Below are positions 35,012 to 43,770 of a DNA stretch of 64,000 bases, in pieces. The notes under the pieces were generated by a model. That model was not told the DNA's origin. It worked only from the letters and a program-made list of their open reading frames with translations, and ran no database searches. The DNA comes from Cyanobium sp. E1_MAG_00006 (GTDB lineage: Bacteria > Cyanobacteriota > Cyanobacteriia > PCC-6307 > Cyanobiaceae): positions 1-64,000 of the forward strand of contig JAIYAQ010000011.1 in assembly GCA_027488975.1 (NCBI GenBank). Direction: 5' to 3'. Position 1 is the first letter of the stretch. Every line of letters begins with the position of its first letter. A program made the translations under genes and the position numbers.

Positions 35012-38000
35012 AGCGTGGCTGGATCCGTGGACATGGTCATGGGGTTGTAGGGAACGAAGGGCACACCGGTGCCGCGGAAGTTGAAGTCGTTCAGCTTCAC
35101 GCGAATGCCGCCAAGTTGTTGATAGGGGCTGTAATAGACGGCCAGCTCATAGGCGCGCCGCTGCCAGCGCAGCTCGACGTAGGAGTCCACCGTGTCGCCG
35201 AAGAATTCGGAACTGGCATCAACATTCAGGCCGATGCCACCGCTGAGCAGCAGTGGCCCCACGATCTGCTGGGTCAGACCGATGCCAACCGTGGCCAGAT
35301 CAACGGCGCGGTCGAAGCTGAAGGGACTGACCCCATCGCGCAGGGTTCCACCGCCGGTGATGGTGAGCTGGGTGTAGTCCAGAACATTGCGCTGCAGGCG
35401 GCCCAGGGTGAGGGTGGGGCCGCCGCTGAAGCTGATCAGGTTCTGACGGCTGCCATCGCCGAAGTAGGCGAGGCTCACGGTGGTGTTCGTGTTGAGCGTG
35501 AGCCCGGGCACGATCGGCGTCGGGGTGTAGCGGCTCGATGAGTCCGTCACGGGTGTCACCGGCTTGCCCGTCCAGAGAGGCAGCTGACTGTTGAGCGAGG
35601 CGAAGAAGCTGCCCCGCCAGAGTTCGGTCAGATTGGTGCTCTGGAACTCGTCAGCCTGAAAGTTGCCGATTCCGGCACGCCAGTAGAGCTGATTGCTGAG
35701 ACGGCCCCAATTCGGCAGGGTCTGCGCCTGCTCGAGGGAAACGCCGACCGCGGAGTAGACATCCTCCTCACCCAGCGATCCGTTCCAGACCCGGTAGCGG
35801 TAGGCGGCGAAACCACGGGCTATGGTGCTTCCGATCCATGGCAAGCGCAGCTCCCGGGACACGTTCCCCCAGCTGCGGGTGCCGTTGGCGAAGTTGCTGG
35901 GATCGAAGGTGGAGATGTCGGCGGTCGCATCCACCTTGAAGCCCAGAGCTGTGCTCTCCAGCCGCGCCAGCAGGCCGAACAGGTCGCCGATTCTGGTGGG
36001 CTGGCTGCTGGCGGGATCTCCGGCTGACTGTCCCGGCAGGATGTAGCTGTCCGTGGTGCCATCAAGGGCGCGGCGCACCATGAACTGCGGCTGGAGCTTC
36101 AGGGTTCCGTTCTTGCCGAAGTTGATGGCCTTGGCGTTGTAGCCGATGTAGGCGCCATCACGGTCTTCGCCATCGCTGGCCAGCACCCAGCCGCTTTCCA
36201 CCTTTTTCTTCTTCTCGAAGCGCTGGTTGCGCTGAATGGGGATCGGCAGTCGGTCCTCCAGGATCAGCTGGTTGCGGCTGCTCTGGATCACCAGGTCGCC
36301 GTTGGGCTCGAGCTTGGCTACCACCCCTTCGGCATCCATCCAGGCCTGGGCGGGTGTGTAGGGGTCGTTGCTGAAGGCGGCCCGATCGGCCTGCCAGCCA
36401 TCGGGGGTCACGGTGATCTTGTTGGCCTGCATCCGCCAGCGGCTGATGGTGCCGCTCACGAGCTTGCTGTTCTCCTCAGTCAGGATCGGTTGGAGCTGCA
36501 CGGGCCTGACGGCGCCGTAGGTCACTTCGGCGGTCTTGATGTCGTAGTCATCCGGCTGGGCGCCGAAGCGACGGTCCGCCCGGAGGCTCTGCTGGAACTG
36601 GAGGTCGCTCACCCGCTGGTCGACCCCGGCGTTGAGAGCCTCTCGGCGCAGCTGCTCCTGCTGGCGCGGTGGGAGGCCTTGGCTTGCTCGGTTGGCGGCG
36701 GGTCCAGACTTGCTGGGCGTGGCTGTGGCCTGGCCAGCGCTGCCGAGGGCCACCGCGTTGAGCTGTTCAGCCAAAGACCGGGCCTTGCCATTGCCCTTGG
36801 CTGCTGTCGTGCTGCCGGGACAGGGATCCGGCGGCAGCATCGCCACGCCCAGCTGTTTGGCGGCTGCGCTACCGAAGCGATAGCGGAGGCCCAGCAGATA
36901 GGCATTGCTGCCTTCACTCACACCGCTGTAGGTGCCATAGGCCCCGGAGCGGTGATGGATGCGGCCCACCATCGACCATTGCGGCGAAACCAGAGCCTCG
37001 ATTTCAAAGCCCAGGTAGTTCAGGAAGTTGGTGTACTGCTCACGGAAGGTCTTCTCGTAATTGCTGACGTTGGTGTTCAGGCTGACACCCTCGACAAAAC
37101 CCAGGCTCAGCCAAGGTTGCAGCCAGGCCCGCAGGCCGAATCCCCAGGTGAATTCACCGAAGGTCTGGGCCGGTGTGTTGGCGAACGGGTCGCTCTGGTT
37201 GAAGCCCCCTCCAGGCTGCGACAGGGCGCGGTGCAGCAGGGCATTGGAGTCGAACTCCAGTGCCAGTGGCCCGGCGCGCAGCAGGCGCCGGTTGAGGCCG
37301 ACACCCAAGAGGTATTCAGGCCGTAACTCACCTCTGAAGATGAAGGTGTCGCCGAAGTTGGCATCGATCATCTGGCCGCCCCACAGCGTTGCGGCCCATG
37401 GGTATGGGTGCCAATCGGGCAGCGGCGGTAGCGGCGGCGGGCAGGCCATGGTCTGGGCTGCCGGAGACAGGGCCACCGGTGGCATGCGCCAGCTGTCTTC
37501 GGGCAGCTCCATAGCGCTGCCGGCTGGCGGTCCGTCCAAGCCAGCAAAAGGTGCGCTCAAGCCAAGAGCCTCGTGTTCGCCTGGATCGCCAAGTGGCCGC
37601 TGGGTGAGGGCGACGTTGGTGCTGGCTGCTTCGGCGTTCTCCTCTGCCCGTTCAGATGCCAGAGGGGCGTTGAAGGGAGGGGTCAGCTGCTCCCAGTAAC
37701 TCAGAGGCAGCAGCGCTGCGGCTGGAGCGGCGGCCGGGTTGAGATCGAGGGCGCTGCTGTCGAGATCGAGAACGCCGTAGACCTCCTCCAGCTCTCCGCT
37801 GTTTTCGATCAGGCTGTAGCGGAGCCGGCTCGCCTGCAGGTAGTGATTGCCGCGCTGGAAGCGCACCCGTCCGCTGGCCTCGATGGTGCGGCTGGCGGTG
37901 TCGTACTCCAGCCTGTCCGCCAGAAGCCGTCCGCCGGCGAGCATGGCCCGGACATTGCCGGTGGCCACGAAGCGATTGGTCAGCAGATCGAACCCCTGGC

Positions 38001-38295
38001 TGTCCGCCTGGATGGTCAGCTCCTGCGGGGGCTGCTGGGCTGGGGTGGCTGCGATCAGCCCGCGTTCGGCTGGGCGTGCTTGCAGTGGGGGCGGTTGGGC
38101 CGGAGCTGCTGGAACTGCGCTGCCGGTGACAACGGGACTGCCAGCAACAACCTGAAGGGATGCTGTCGGTGAGGCTGCTGACTGTTGGTCAGCGCCGCTC
38201 GGTGCTTCGCCGGCGCGAGCGCTGGTTCCAATCAGCGTGGACGCTGCTCCCAGGGCCGCGATCAGCAGGCAGGCTCGCTGGGAAGGTGGCACCAA
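34993..38295 (-). CDS. LptA/LptD-like outer-membrane protein (DUF3769) with embedded PagL-like segment
   Basis: An 1100-aa protein with a signal peptide (ACLLIAALGAASTLIGTSARA). Residues about 92-180 look like an OstA/LptA domain (LTIQADSQGFDLLTNRFVAT, then a RFQRGNHYLQASRLRYS strand set). Residues about 590-1095 resemble an LptD-type or DUF3769 beta-barrel with alternating aromatic strands, ending in Phe. In between, residues about 300-477 look like a separate small barrel, ending IHHRSGAYG ... YLLGLRYRF with His448, Ser450 and Glu461, matching the H-x-S ... E arrangement of PagL lipid A deacylases. The likely role is lipopolysaccharide insertion in the outer membrane, perhaps with lipid trimming. 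The barrel and PagL calls are inference from sequence pattern. Confidence 0.72.
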   Translation of the reverse strand: MVPPSQRACLLIAALGAASTLIGTSARAGEAPSGADQQSAASPTASLQVVAGSPVVTGSAVPAAPAQPPPLQARPAERGLIAATPAQQPPQELTIQADSQGFDLLTNRFVATGNVRAMLAGGRLLADRLEYDTASRTIEASGRVRFQRGNHYLQASRLRYSLIENSGELEEVYGVLDLDSSALDLNPAAAPAAALLPLSYWEQLTPPFNAPLASERAEENAEAASTNVALTQRPLGDPGEHEALGLSAPFAGLDGPPAGSAMELPEDSWRMPPVALSPAAQTMACPPPLPPLPDWHPYPWAATLWGGQMIDANFGDTFIFRGELRPEYLLGVGLNRRLLRAGPLALEFDSNALLHRALSQPGGGFNQSDPFANTPAQTFGEFTWGFGLRAWLQPWLSLGFVEGVSLNTNVSNYEKTFREQYTNFLNYLGFEIEALVSPQWSMVGRIHHRSGAYGTYSGVSEGSNAYLLGLRYRFGSAAAKQLGVAMLPPDPCPGSTTAAKGNGKARSLAEQLNAVALGSAGQATATPSKSGPAANRASQGLPPRQQEQLRREALNAGVDQRVSDLQFQQSLRADRRFGAQPDDYDIKTAEVTYGAVRPVQLQPILTEENSKLVSGTISRWRMQANKITVTPDGWQADRAAFSNDPYTPAQAWMDAEGVVAKLEPNGDLVIQSSRNQLILEDRLPIPIQRNQRFEKKKKVESGWVLASDGEDRDGAYIGYNAKAINFGKNGTLKLQPQFMVRRALDGTTDSYILPGQSAGDPASSQPTRIGDLFGLLARLESTALGFKVDATADISTFDPSNFANGTRSWGNVSRELRLPWIGSTIARGFAAYRYRVWNGSLGEEDVYSAVGVSLEQAQTLPNWGRLSNQLYWRAGIGNFQADEFQSTNLTELWRGSFFASLNSQLPLWTGKPVTPVTDSSSRYTPTPIVPGLTLNTNTTVSLAYFGDGSRQNLISFSGGPTLTLGRLQRNVLDYTQLTITGGGTLRDGVSPFSFDRAVDLATVGIGLTQQIVGPLLLSGGIGLNVDASSEFFGDTVDSYVELRWQRRAYELAVYYSPYQQLGGIRVKLNDFNFRGTGVPFVPYNPMTMSTDPATLQRRGF

Positions 38296-38365
38296 GGCTT
38301 CGGGAGCGGGCGTGATCCTGCCACGCCCTGCGGGTGCTCAGCGGCGGATCAGCTGAAGGACTGGA

Positions 38366-38485
38366 TCACTCCTCGAGATCCTTGCGGCTGGGGGTACGGC
38401 TGGGATCGCTGGCCAGGAAGCCGAACACGAAGATCCCGATGAAGAAGAAGACGACGGAGTAAACCGAGATCTTGAGGGCGAGCAT
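38366..38485 (-). CDS. psbI: Photosystem II reaction center protein I
   Basis: A 39-aa protein starting [19 protein letters not shown], a single thylakoid helix, then [18 protein letters not shown]. This is PsbI, bound beside D1 and CP43 and needed for early PSII assembly. ATG at 38485, TGA at 38366. It is leftward, 70 bases before the outer-membrane protein start and divergent from the alpha-mannosidase gene (121 bases apart). Confidence 0.96.
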   Translation of the reverse strand: MLALKISVYSVVFFFIGIFVFGFLASDPSRTPSRKDLEE

Positions 38486-38606
38486 GGATCCGTCCGGCGG
38501 GTGACAGGGAGTGACAGGCGCCAGGTGGGCCCAGAACGACCCTGCGGCAGCCGCATCATCCTATGGGTCACGATCACGTTGACCGCCGCCGGAGGCTCCA
38601 GAGGCC

Positions 38607-41600
38607 GTGCTTCGCTCCTGGATTGAAACGTTTCAGGCGCAGACGCGACTGGACCTCCTGCCCCTGTGGGAGTGCCGGGGCCCTGATGGCACCGCCGTCG
38701 CGGCTCTGGCGGACCCCTGGGGTGCGGCCCAGCGTCCCGACTGGCACGCCCGTGGGCTGCTGAGCTGGCCTCGCGGTGGGCGCTGGCAGCGGTTGCTGCT
38801 GCAACTGCCCTGCCCACCAGCCTGGCGGCAGCAACAGCGGGGTGATCGCCAGGCGCGGCTGGTGCTGCGTTGGTGGGCCGATGCCGTGCAGCTGCGGGTC
38901 GACGGCCGTGTGGTGCATGAAGGCGACCTGTTCGACAGCGCCTGCCGTTGGCTGCTGCCTGAGCGCTGGTGGCAGGGCGAGCCCCTTGCGCTGGAGCTGG
39001 ACCTGCGCTCTCCCCTGCACGACGACGGAGCGCTGATCGAGAGCCGGCTGGAGCTGGAGCCGATCGATCCCGCAGATCCGGCCGGCCTGTTGCAGGCCCA
39101 GGCGCTCAGCCTGCTGGAGTTGCGTCAGGGTGCTGATGTCTGTCAGGCCCTGCTGCAGGGGCTGGATTCGGCTGATCCCGCCAGCGGTTCCGCCATCCGG
39201 ACGCGGCTCTCCCAGCTGGCGCTGCAGCGTCCGGCCGGTGGATTTCAGGTGCTGGGCCATGCCCACCTTGATCTGGCCTGGCTGTGGCCGGTGGCCGATA
39301 CCTGGCAGGCGGCGGTCCGCACGTTCGCTTCGGCGCTGACTTTGCTGGAGCGCCATCCGCAGCTGCACTTCGCCCACTCCACTCCGGCCCTCTACGCCTG
39401 GATCGAGCGCCATCACCCCGCCCTGTTTGGCCGGATCCGCGCCGCCATGCAGGCCGGTCGCTGGGAGCCGATCAACGGCCCCTGGGTGGAGAGCGACTGC
39501 GTGCTGATCAGCACCGCGTCGCTGTTGCGTCAGTTCCAGCTCGGGCAGGCCTACAGCCGCCGCGCCTTCCCGGAATGGCGTCACGAGCTGTGCTGGCTGC
39601 CGGACAGCTTCGGCTTCGCAGCGGGGTTGCCGGCTGTGGCCCAGGCCACGGGTGTGCGCTGGTTTTGCACCCACAAGCTGGCCTGGAACGCCACCAATCC
39701 CTTCCCGCACCGTCTGTTCCGCTGGCGCAGCCGCTGCGGCGCCGAGCTGCTGGCGCTGATGACGGCGCCGATCGGCACCGATGGTGATCCCGTGGCGATG
39801 GAGCGCTACCGCCTGCAGTGGCAGGCCGGTACCGGCCTCGACGAGGCCCTCTGGCTGCCGGGTGTGGGCGACCACGGTGGCGGCCCCACCGAGGAGATGC
39901 TGCAGCAGCTTGAGCTCTGGCAGCAGCAGCCTCTGGCCTGCCCGCAGCGGCACGGCACGCTGCGGGACTATCTCGATCGGCTCGAACCGCTCGCTCCGCA
40001 GCTGCCGGTGTGGCGTGATGAGCTCTACCTGGAGCTGCATCGTGGCTGCGCCACCAGCCGCCCGGATCAGAAGCGCCACAACCGCAGCCTGGAGCGGCTG
40101 CTGCGGGAGGCGGATCTTGCCCTGGCCTTGCTGAGCCTGAGCGGCCAGGCCAGCGGCACCACACAGCAGAGCGCCGACTGGCGGCCACTGCTGTTTCAGC
40201 AGTTCCACGACATCCTCCCCGGCACCTCGATCAGCGCGGTGTTCGAGCAGGCGGAACCTCAGTGGCGCTCCAGTCGCCGCGCCGCTGCCCGCCTGCGTGA
40301 TCGCGCGCTGCAGCAGCTGCTGGGTCCGGGGTCTGCCGGTTGCTGGTGGCTGATGAGCCTGCAAGCCACGGCCGCTGGCCCGCGCACCCTGCGCCTGCCG
40401 CGCGGCAGCTGGCGGCTGGCGGGGGAGCCGGCGGCGGCGGCGCCCCTGCGGAGTCAGCCGGCTCCGGGTGGTGGCAGCTGGGTTCAGCTGCCGGCCACCA
40501 GCGGCATCGCCGGGCTTGCCCTCGAACGCTCAGATCCGGCACCAGCCGCAGCGCCTGAGGCGATCCTGCAGCCGGTGGAGCTCCGCGAGCTCCCTGAGCT
40601 CAGTGATGGTGCGTCTGGACGCCGCTGGCTGCTCGGCAATGGCCTGGTGAGCGCCGAGCTGGCGGCCGCCGGGGTGGTGCAGCTCTGGGGTGCCGATGGT
40701 TTGCCTCAGCTGTCACAGCCCTTGCAATGGTGCCGCTGGCGCGATCAGGGCGAGTTCTGGGATGCCTGGGATATCGCCGCCGACTACCGCGAACAGCCTC
40801 TGCCGCTCGAGTGGCAGGGCACGCCTGAGCTGGTGGAGCAGGGGCCTCTCTGCTGCCGCCTGCTCTGGCGCGGGCGTTGCGGCAGCAGTTCGCTGCGGCT
40901 GGATGTGCAGCTGCGGGCGGCCAGTCCGTGGCTGGAGCTGACGCTGCAGGTGGACTGGCGCCAGTGTCACGAGCTGTTGCGGCTGGAGATCCCCCTGGCC
41001 CAGCCGGCCGTGCGGCTGGCGGCGGACACCGCTGGAGGTGTTCTGGAGCGTCCGGCGCGGCCCGTCACCGCCCGCGAGCAGACGCGCTGGGAGGTGCCGA
41101 TGATCAGCTGGATCGCCTCCCAACCGCTGTCCGGCGCGGGCGGCGGTCTGGCCGTGCTGCTGGATGGTCCGCAGGGAGCCTCCATCGCGCCGGAGCGGCT
41201 TGGGGTGTCGCTGCTGCGTGCGCCAACCTGGCCGGATCCAGGGGCAGACAACGGTCTGCAGCGCCTGCGGCTGGCGCTCATGCCATGCACAGCAGGCTGG
41301 CGTCAGCAGGCTGTGCCGGGCCACGCGCGCAGCTTCCGCGAACCATTCTGGCTGCGGCCGGCGTCCCCGGTACCGCCAGGCTTAGGTCAGCCTTCTGGCT
41401 CGTGCCCTCAGGCCTCCCTGCCGCCGTTGCGGTTCGGTTCGGAAGCTCTGGAGCTGATCGGTCTTGAGCCGGCTGAAACGGCTGGGCAGGTCTGGTTGAC
41501 CCTGCAGAACCTCAGTCCGCTGCGGCAGCGCCTGCAGCTCTCCATGGGCTGGAGGCTGCTGGAGGGATCGCCTGCTATCAGCCCCTGGCAGCTGGTGCGG

Positions 41601-41639
41601 CTGCGGCTGGCACTGGTGCCGCCTGATCAGTCGTCGTGA
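38607..41639 (+). CDS. Glycoside hydrolase family 38 alpha-mannosidase
   Basis: A 1010-aa protein with GH38 architecture. After an N-terminal beta domain (about 1-205), the catalytic domain begins GHAHLDLAWLWPV (Zn-binding His and Asp, about residue 215). It has PWVESDCVLIS (about 290), the nucleophile region LPDSFGFAAGLP (about 330) and GVGDHGGGPTEEML (about 420). Beta domains fill the C-terminal half, with HDILPGTSISAVFEQ near 535. It trims alpha-mannosides; with no signal peptide visible it probably acts in the cytosol on glycans or storage sugars. GTG 38607 follows a GGAGG ribosome site. Its last 13 bases overlap psbN on the other strand. Confidence 0.9.
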   Translation: MLRSWIETFQAQTRLDLLPLWECRGPDGTAVAALADPWGAAQRPDWHARGLLSWPRGGRWQRLLLQLPCPPAWRQQQRGDRQARLVLRWWADAVQLRVDGRVVHEGDLFDSACRWLLPERWWQGEPLALELDLRSPLHDDGALIESRLELEPIDPADPAGLLQAQALSLLELRQGADVCQALLQGLDSADPASGSAIRTRLSQLALQRPAGGFQVLGHAHLDLAWLWPVADTWQAAVRTFASALTLLERHPQLHFAHSTPALYAWIERHHPALFGRIRAAMQAGRWEPINGPWVESDCVLISTASLLRQFQLGQAYSRRAFPEWRHELCWLPDSFGFAAGLPAVAQATGVRWFCTHKLAWNATNPFPHRLFRWRSRCGAELLALMTAPIGTDGDPVAMERYRLQWQAGTGLDEALWLPGVGDHGGGPTEEMLQQLELWQQQPLACPQRHGTLRDYLDRLEPLAPQLPVWRDELYLELHRGCATSRPDQKRHNRSLERLLREADLALALLSLSGQASGTTQQSADWRPLLFQQFHDILPGTSISAVFEQAEPQWRSSRRAAARLRDRALQQLLGPGSAGCWWLMSLQATAAGPRTLRLPRGSWRLAGEPAAAAPLRSQPAPGGGSWVQLPATSGIAGLALERSDPAPAAAPEAILQPVELRELPELSDGASGRRWLLGNGLVSAELAAAGVVQLWGADGLPQLSQPLQWCRWRDQGEFWDAWDIAADYREQPLPLEWQGTPELVEQGPLCCRLLWRGRCGSSSLRLDVQLRAASPWLELTLQVDWRQCHELLRLEIPLAQPAVRLAADTAGGVLERPARPVTAREQTRWEVPMISWIASQPLSGAGGGLAVLLDGPQGASIAPERLGVSLLRAPTWPDPGADNGLQRLRLALMPCTAGWRQQAVPGHARSFREPFWLRPASPVPPGLGQPSGSCPQASLPPLRFGSEALELIGLEPAETAGQVWLTLQNLSPLRQRLQLSMGWRLLEGSPAISPWQLVRLRLALVPPDQSS

Positions 41640-41797
41640 TCGTCGAAGGGGTCAGTGAGCCCCTTGGACGGCGGGCCGAAGGCCAGGTAGATGCCGAAGC
41701 CAGTCAGGCCGAGCAGCACAGCCAGCACGGCGATCGCCACGGAGAGGGCTGGCGAGCCGCTGGCGGCAACGCTGCTGTCAATCAGGCTGGTTTCCAT
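41627..41797 (-). CDS. psbN: Protein PsbN
   Basis: A 56-aa protein: METSLIDSSVAASGSPALSV, then a membrane helix (AIAVLAVLLGLTGFGIYLAF) and the family C-terminus GPPSKGLTDPFDDHDD. PsbN is an assembly factor for PSII, not a subunit. ATG 41797, TGA 41627. The ten-residue insert after METS makes it slightly longer than the usual 43-46 aa. The psbN-psbH divergent arrangement is conserved in cyanobacteria and chloroplasts. Confidence 0.95.
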   Translation of the reverse strand: METSLIDSSVAASGSPALSVAIAVLAVLLGLTGFGIYLAFGPPSKGLTDPFDDHDD

Positions 41798-41884
41798 CAC
41801 AACTCTCGACGTGGGCCGCGGTGCGGGCCGGCAGCACCCTTACAGTAACCAGACCTTTTCCCTGCCAGAGAGCATCGCGCCGTC

Positions 41885-42085
41885 ATGGCTCAACGCACCC
41901 GCTTGGGAGACCTGCTCCGCCCCCTCAACTCCGAGTACGGCAAGGTGGTGCCGGGTTGGGGAACCACGCCGGTGATGGGCATCTTCATGGCCCTGTTCCT
42001 GGTGTTTCTGCTGGTGATCCTGCAGCTGTACAACAAGTCGCTGCTGCTCGACGGCATCACCGTCAACTGGAACGGCATGGGCTGA
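41885..42085 (+). CDS. psbH: Photosystem II reaction center protein H
   Basis: A 66-aa protein, starting [20 protein letters not shown], then [30 protein letters not shown] with one thylakoid helix and a short lumenal tail (ITVNWNGMG). PsbH stabilises the PSII core around CP47 and QB. It starts 88 bases from divergent psbN and is followed after 5 bases by tatA, so psbH, tatA, pth and the DUF3146 gene form a likely operon. Confidence 0.97.
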   Translation: MAQRTRLGDLLRPLNSEYGKVVPGWGTTPVMGIFMALFLVFLLVILQLYNKSLLLDGITVNWNGMG

Positions 42086-42090
42086 GCCTG

Positions 42091-42378
42091 ATGAACGTCT
42101 TCGGGATCGGACTGCCCGAGCTGGCTGTCATCGCCGCCATCGGCTTGTTGGTGTTCGGCCCGAAGCGCCTGCCTGAACTGGGTAAGACCCTTGGTCGCAC
42201 CCTCAAGGGCTTCCAGGCGGCCTCCAGCGAGTTTGAGCAGGAGTTCCGCAAGGCGGTCGACACGGTTGAAGCGGAGGTGAGCGCCGCTCCTTCCGAGGCC
42301 GAGCGTTCAACTGCTGACCGTCTGCCTGCTGCCTCGGAGCCCGAAGCCGCCAATCCTGTCGACAAGCCGGCCAGCTGA
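42091..42378 (+). CDS. tatA: Twin-arginine translocase subunit TatA/E
   Basis: A 95-aa protein with one N-terminal membrane helix (IGLPELAVIAAIGLLVFGPKRLPELG), the TatA signature, followed by an amphipathic helix (KTLGRTLKGFQAASSEFEQEF) and a disordered acidic tail. TatA oligomers form the pore for folded proteins. The ATG at 42091 follows the psbH stop by 5 bases. The FGPKRLPELG motif fits both TatA and TatB; length favours TatA. Confidence 0.92.
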   Translation: MNVFGIGLPELAVIAAIGLLVFGPKRLPELGKTLGRTLKGFQAASSEFEQEFRKAVDTVEAEVSAAPSEAERSTADRLPAASEPEAANPVDKPAS

Positions 42379-42385
42379 GCTCGCC

Positions 42386-43036
42386 ATGGCTGATCCCTGT
42401 GGGCTCTTGCCCCTGCAGTTGCTGGTGGGTTTAGGCAACCCTGGGGAGAAGTACGCCGGCACCCGCCACAACGTTGGTTTCATGGCCCTGGAGCGGCTTG
42501 CGTCGCGTGCCGGGACCGCTTTCCGCCAGCAAGCCAAACTTCACGGTCTGCTGGCGGAGGTGGGCCAGGGCCAGAAACGCTTGCGTCTGCTGATGCCGCA
42601 GACCTACATGAACGACAGCGGGCGTTCCATCCGTGCCGCCCTCGACTGGTACGGCATTGAGCCGGTGCAGATGTTGGTGCTCGTCGACGACATGGATCTG
42701 CCCCTGGGCCGCCTGCGGCTGCGCAGCTCCGGGGGGGCGGGTGGACACAACGGCCTGCGCAGCACCACCGCTCACCTGGGTGGGCAGGAGTTTCCGCGCC
42801 TGCGCATCGGCATCGGGGCTCCAGCACTCAATCCGGTGGAGCGCAAGCAGCGCACCGTGGGCCATGTGCTCGGTCGTTTCGCTCCTGCCGAGCAGCCCGT
42901 GCTGGAGGAGGTGCTGGATGAGGTGCTGGCGGGCATTGATCTGATCCAGCGCCTCGGTATTGAGCGGGCCGGTAACCGATTGAACGGGTTTGTAGCCCCG
43001 GCTGCCGCCAAGCTGGCCCAGGCCCCCGTCGCCTGA
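42386..43036 (+). CDS. pth: Peptidyl-tRNA hydrolase
   Basis: A 216-aa Pth releasing tRNA from prematurely ended peptides. Motifs: LLVGLGNPGEKYAGTRHNVGF (Asn and catalytic His, about residues 12-32), LLMPQTYMNDSGRSI (about 68), VLVDDMDLPLGRLRLR (about 95) and GGAGGHNGLRS (about 115). All catalytic residues are present. It lies 7 bases after tatA. Confidence 0.96.
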   Translation: MADPCGLLPLQLLVGLGNPGEKYAGTRHNVGFMALERLASRAGTAFRQQAKLHGLLAEVGQGQKRLRLLMPQTYMNDSGRSIRAALDWYGIEPVQMLVLVDDMDLPLGRLRLRSSGGAGGHNGLRSTTAHLGGQEFPRLRIGIGAPALNPVERKQRTVGHVLGRFAPAEQPVLEEVLDEVLAGIDLIQRLGIERAGNRLNGFVAPAAAKLAQAPVA

Positions 43037-43046
43037 GGCCCATCCC

Positions 43047-43304
43047 GTGAGCCGTCTGCCTGCCACCACTGCCCAGCTGCGGGTGCTGCATCAGAGCTTC
43101 AGCCAGCGGCTGCTGGAGGGGGAGGTGAGCGCCGGTGGGTTTCAGTGGACCTTCAGCTGGTTCTTCGATCGCGGTGAACTGCTCGTGGAGCCATCTTTGG
43201 GCCGGGCCCTGATCCAGGACGCCCTGCTGCGGTTTCTGCTCAAGGCCGATTACCAGCTGGAGCCCGGCGGCGACTATGCCTTCACGGTCCGGGCGAAGTT
43301 CTGA
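43047..43304 (+). CDS. DUF3146 family protein
   Basis: An 85-aa cyanobacterial protein: QRLLEGEVSAGGFQWTFSWFF, then LLVEPSLGRALIQDALLRFLL and a short beta end (YAFTVRAKF). GTG 43047 starts it, 10 bases after pth. Function is unknown. Its 3' end overlaps the opposed YqgF-like gene by 23 bp. Confidence 0.78.
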   Translation: MSRLPATTAQLRVLHQSFSQRLLEGEVSAGGFQWTFSWFFDRGELLVEPSLGRALIQDALLRFLLKADYQLEPGGDYAFTVRAKF

Positions 43305-43770
43305 TCCTGGCCAGCCAGTGTGTCCGGCTGCGCTGCAGCGGCCGCCCCAGGTGGCGCTCCAGCAGCAGTTGCGCCACGACGTCGTCCACGTCCCGCGGCG
43401 GTAGCCGCATCCCTTTCGGCAGCAGCCGTTGCCAGCCCCTGGGCGGCTCCAGCTGCCAGTACCGCTGCCGTGCCGCCAGGGTCGTGCCGGCCTCGTCCAC
43501 CAGCACAACCGGCAGCCTGAGGCGGGCCAGTTGCTGCTGCCAGTGGGAGCTGCCCGTGCCGTTGCCGAGTACCACGGCGGCGATCAGCCCCTGCTGGCAC
43601 CACTGCTCGAGCTGCCGCCAGCAGATTTCCGGTTCGAGAACGCCGGCGCTCAGGATCTCCAGGGCGTCCTGGTCGCTGCGCACCAGGCCGCATTTGCTGC
43701 GGCCTGGATCCAGGCCTGCATAGGGCGCCACCGCAGGGCTGGTGGCGCTGCGGGGCATCGGCGGCTTCAT
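43282..43770 (-). CDS. YqgF/RuvX-like RNase H-fold protein
   Basis: A 162-aa protein. YAGLDPGRSKCGLV (about residue 17) carries the first catalytic Asp of the RNase H fold, VVLGNGTGSSHW (about 66) is the next conserved strand and loop, and PRDVDDVVAQLLLERHL (about 125) gives C-terminal acidic residues. Relatives include pre-16S rRNA nuclease YqgF and resolvase-like proteins; this divergent cyanobacterial type is of unproven function. Its ATG overlaps the stop of the DUF3084 gene by 4 bp. Confidence 0.75.
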   Translation of the reverse strand: MKPPMPRSATSPAVAPYAGLDPGRSKCGLVRSDQDALEILSAGVLEPEICWRQLEQWCQQGLIAAVVLGNGTGSSHWQQQLARLRLPVVLVDEAGTTLAARQRYWQLEPPRGWQRLLPKGMRLPPRDVDDVVAQLLLERHLGRPLQRSRTHWLARIRTSPGP

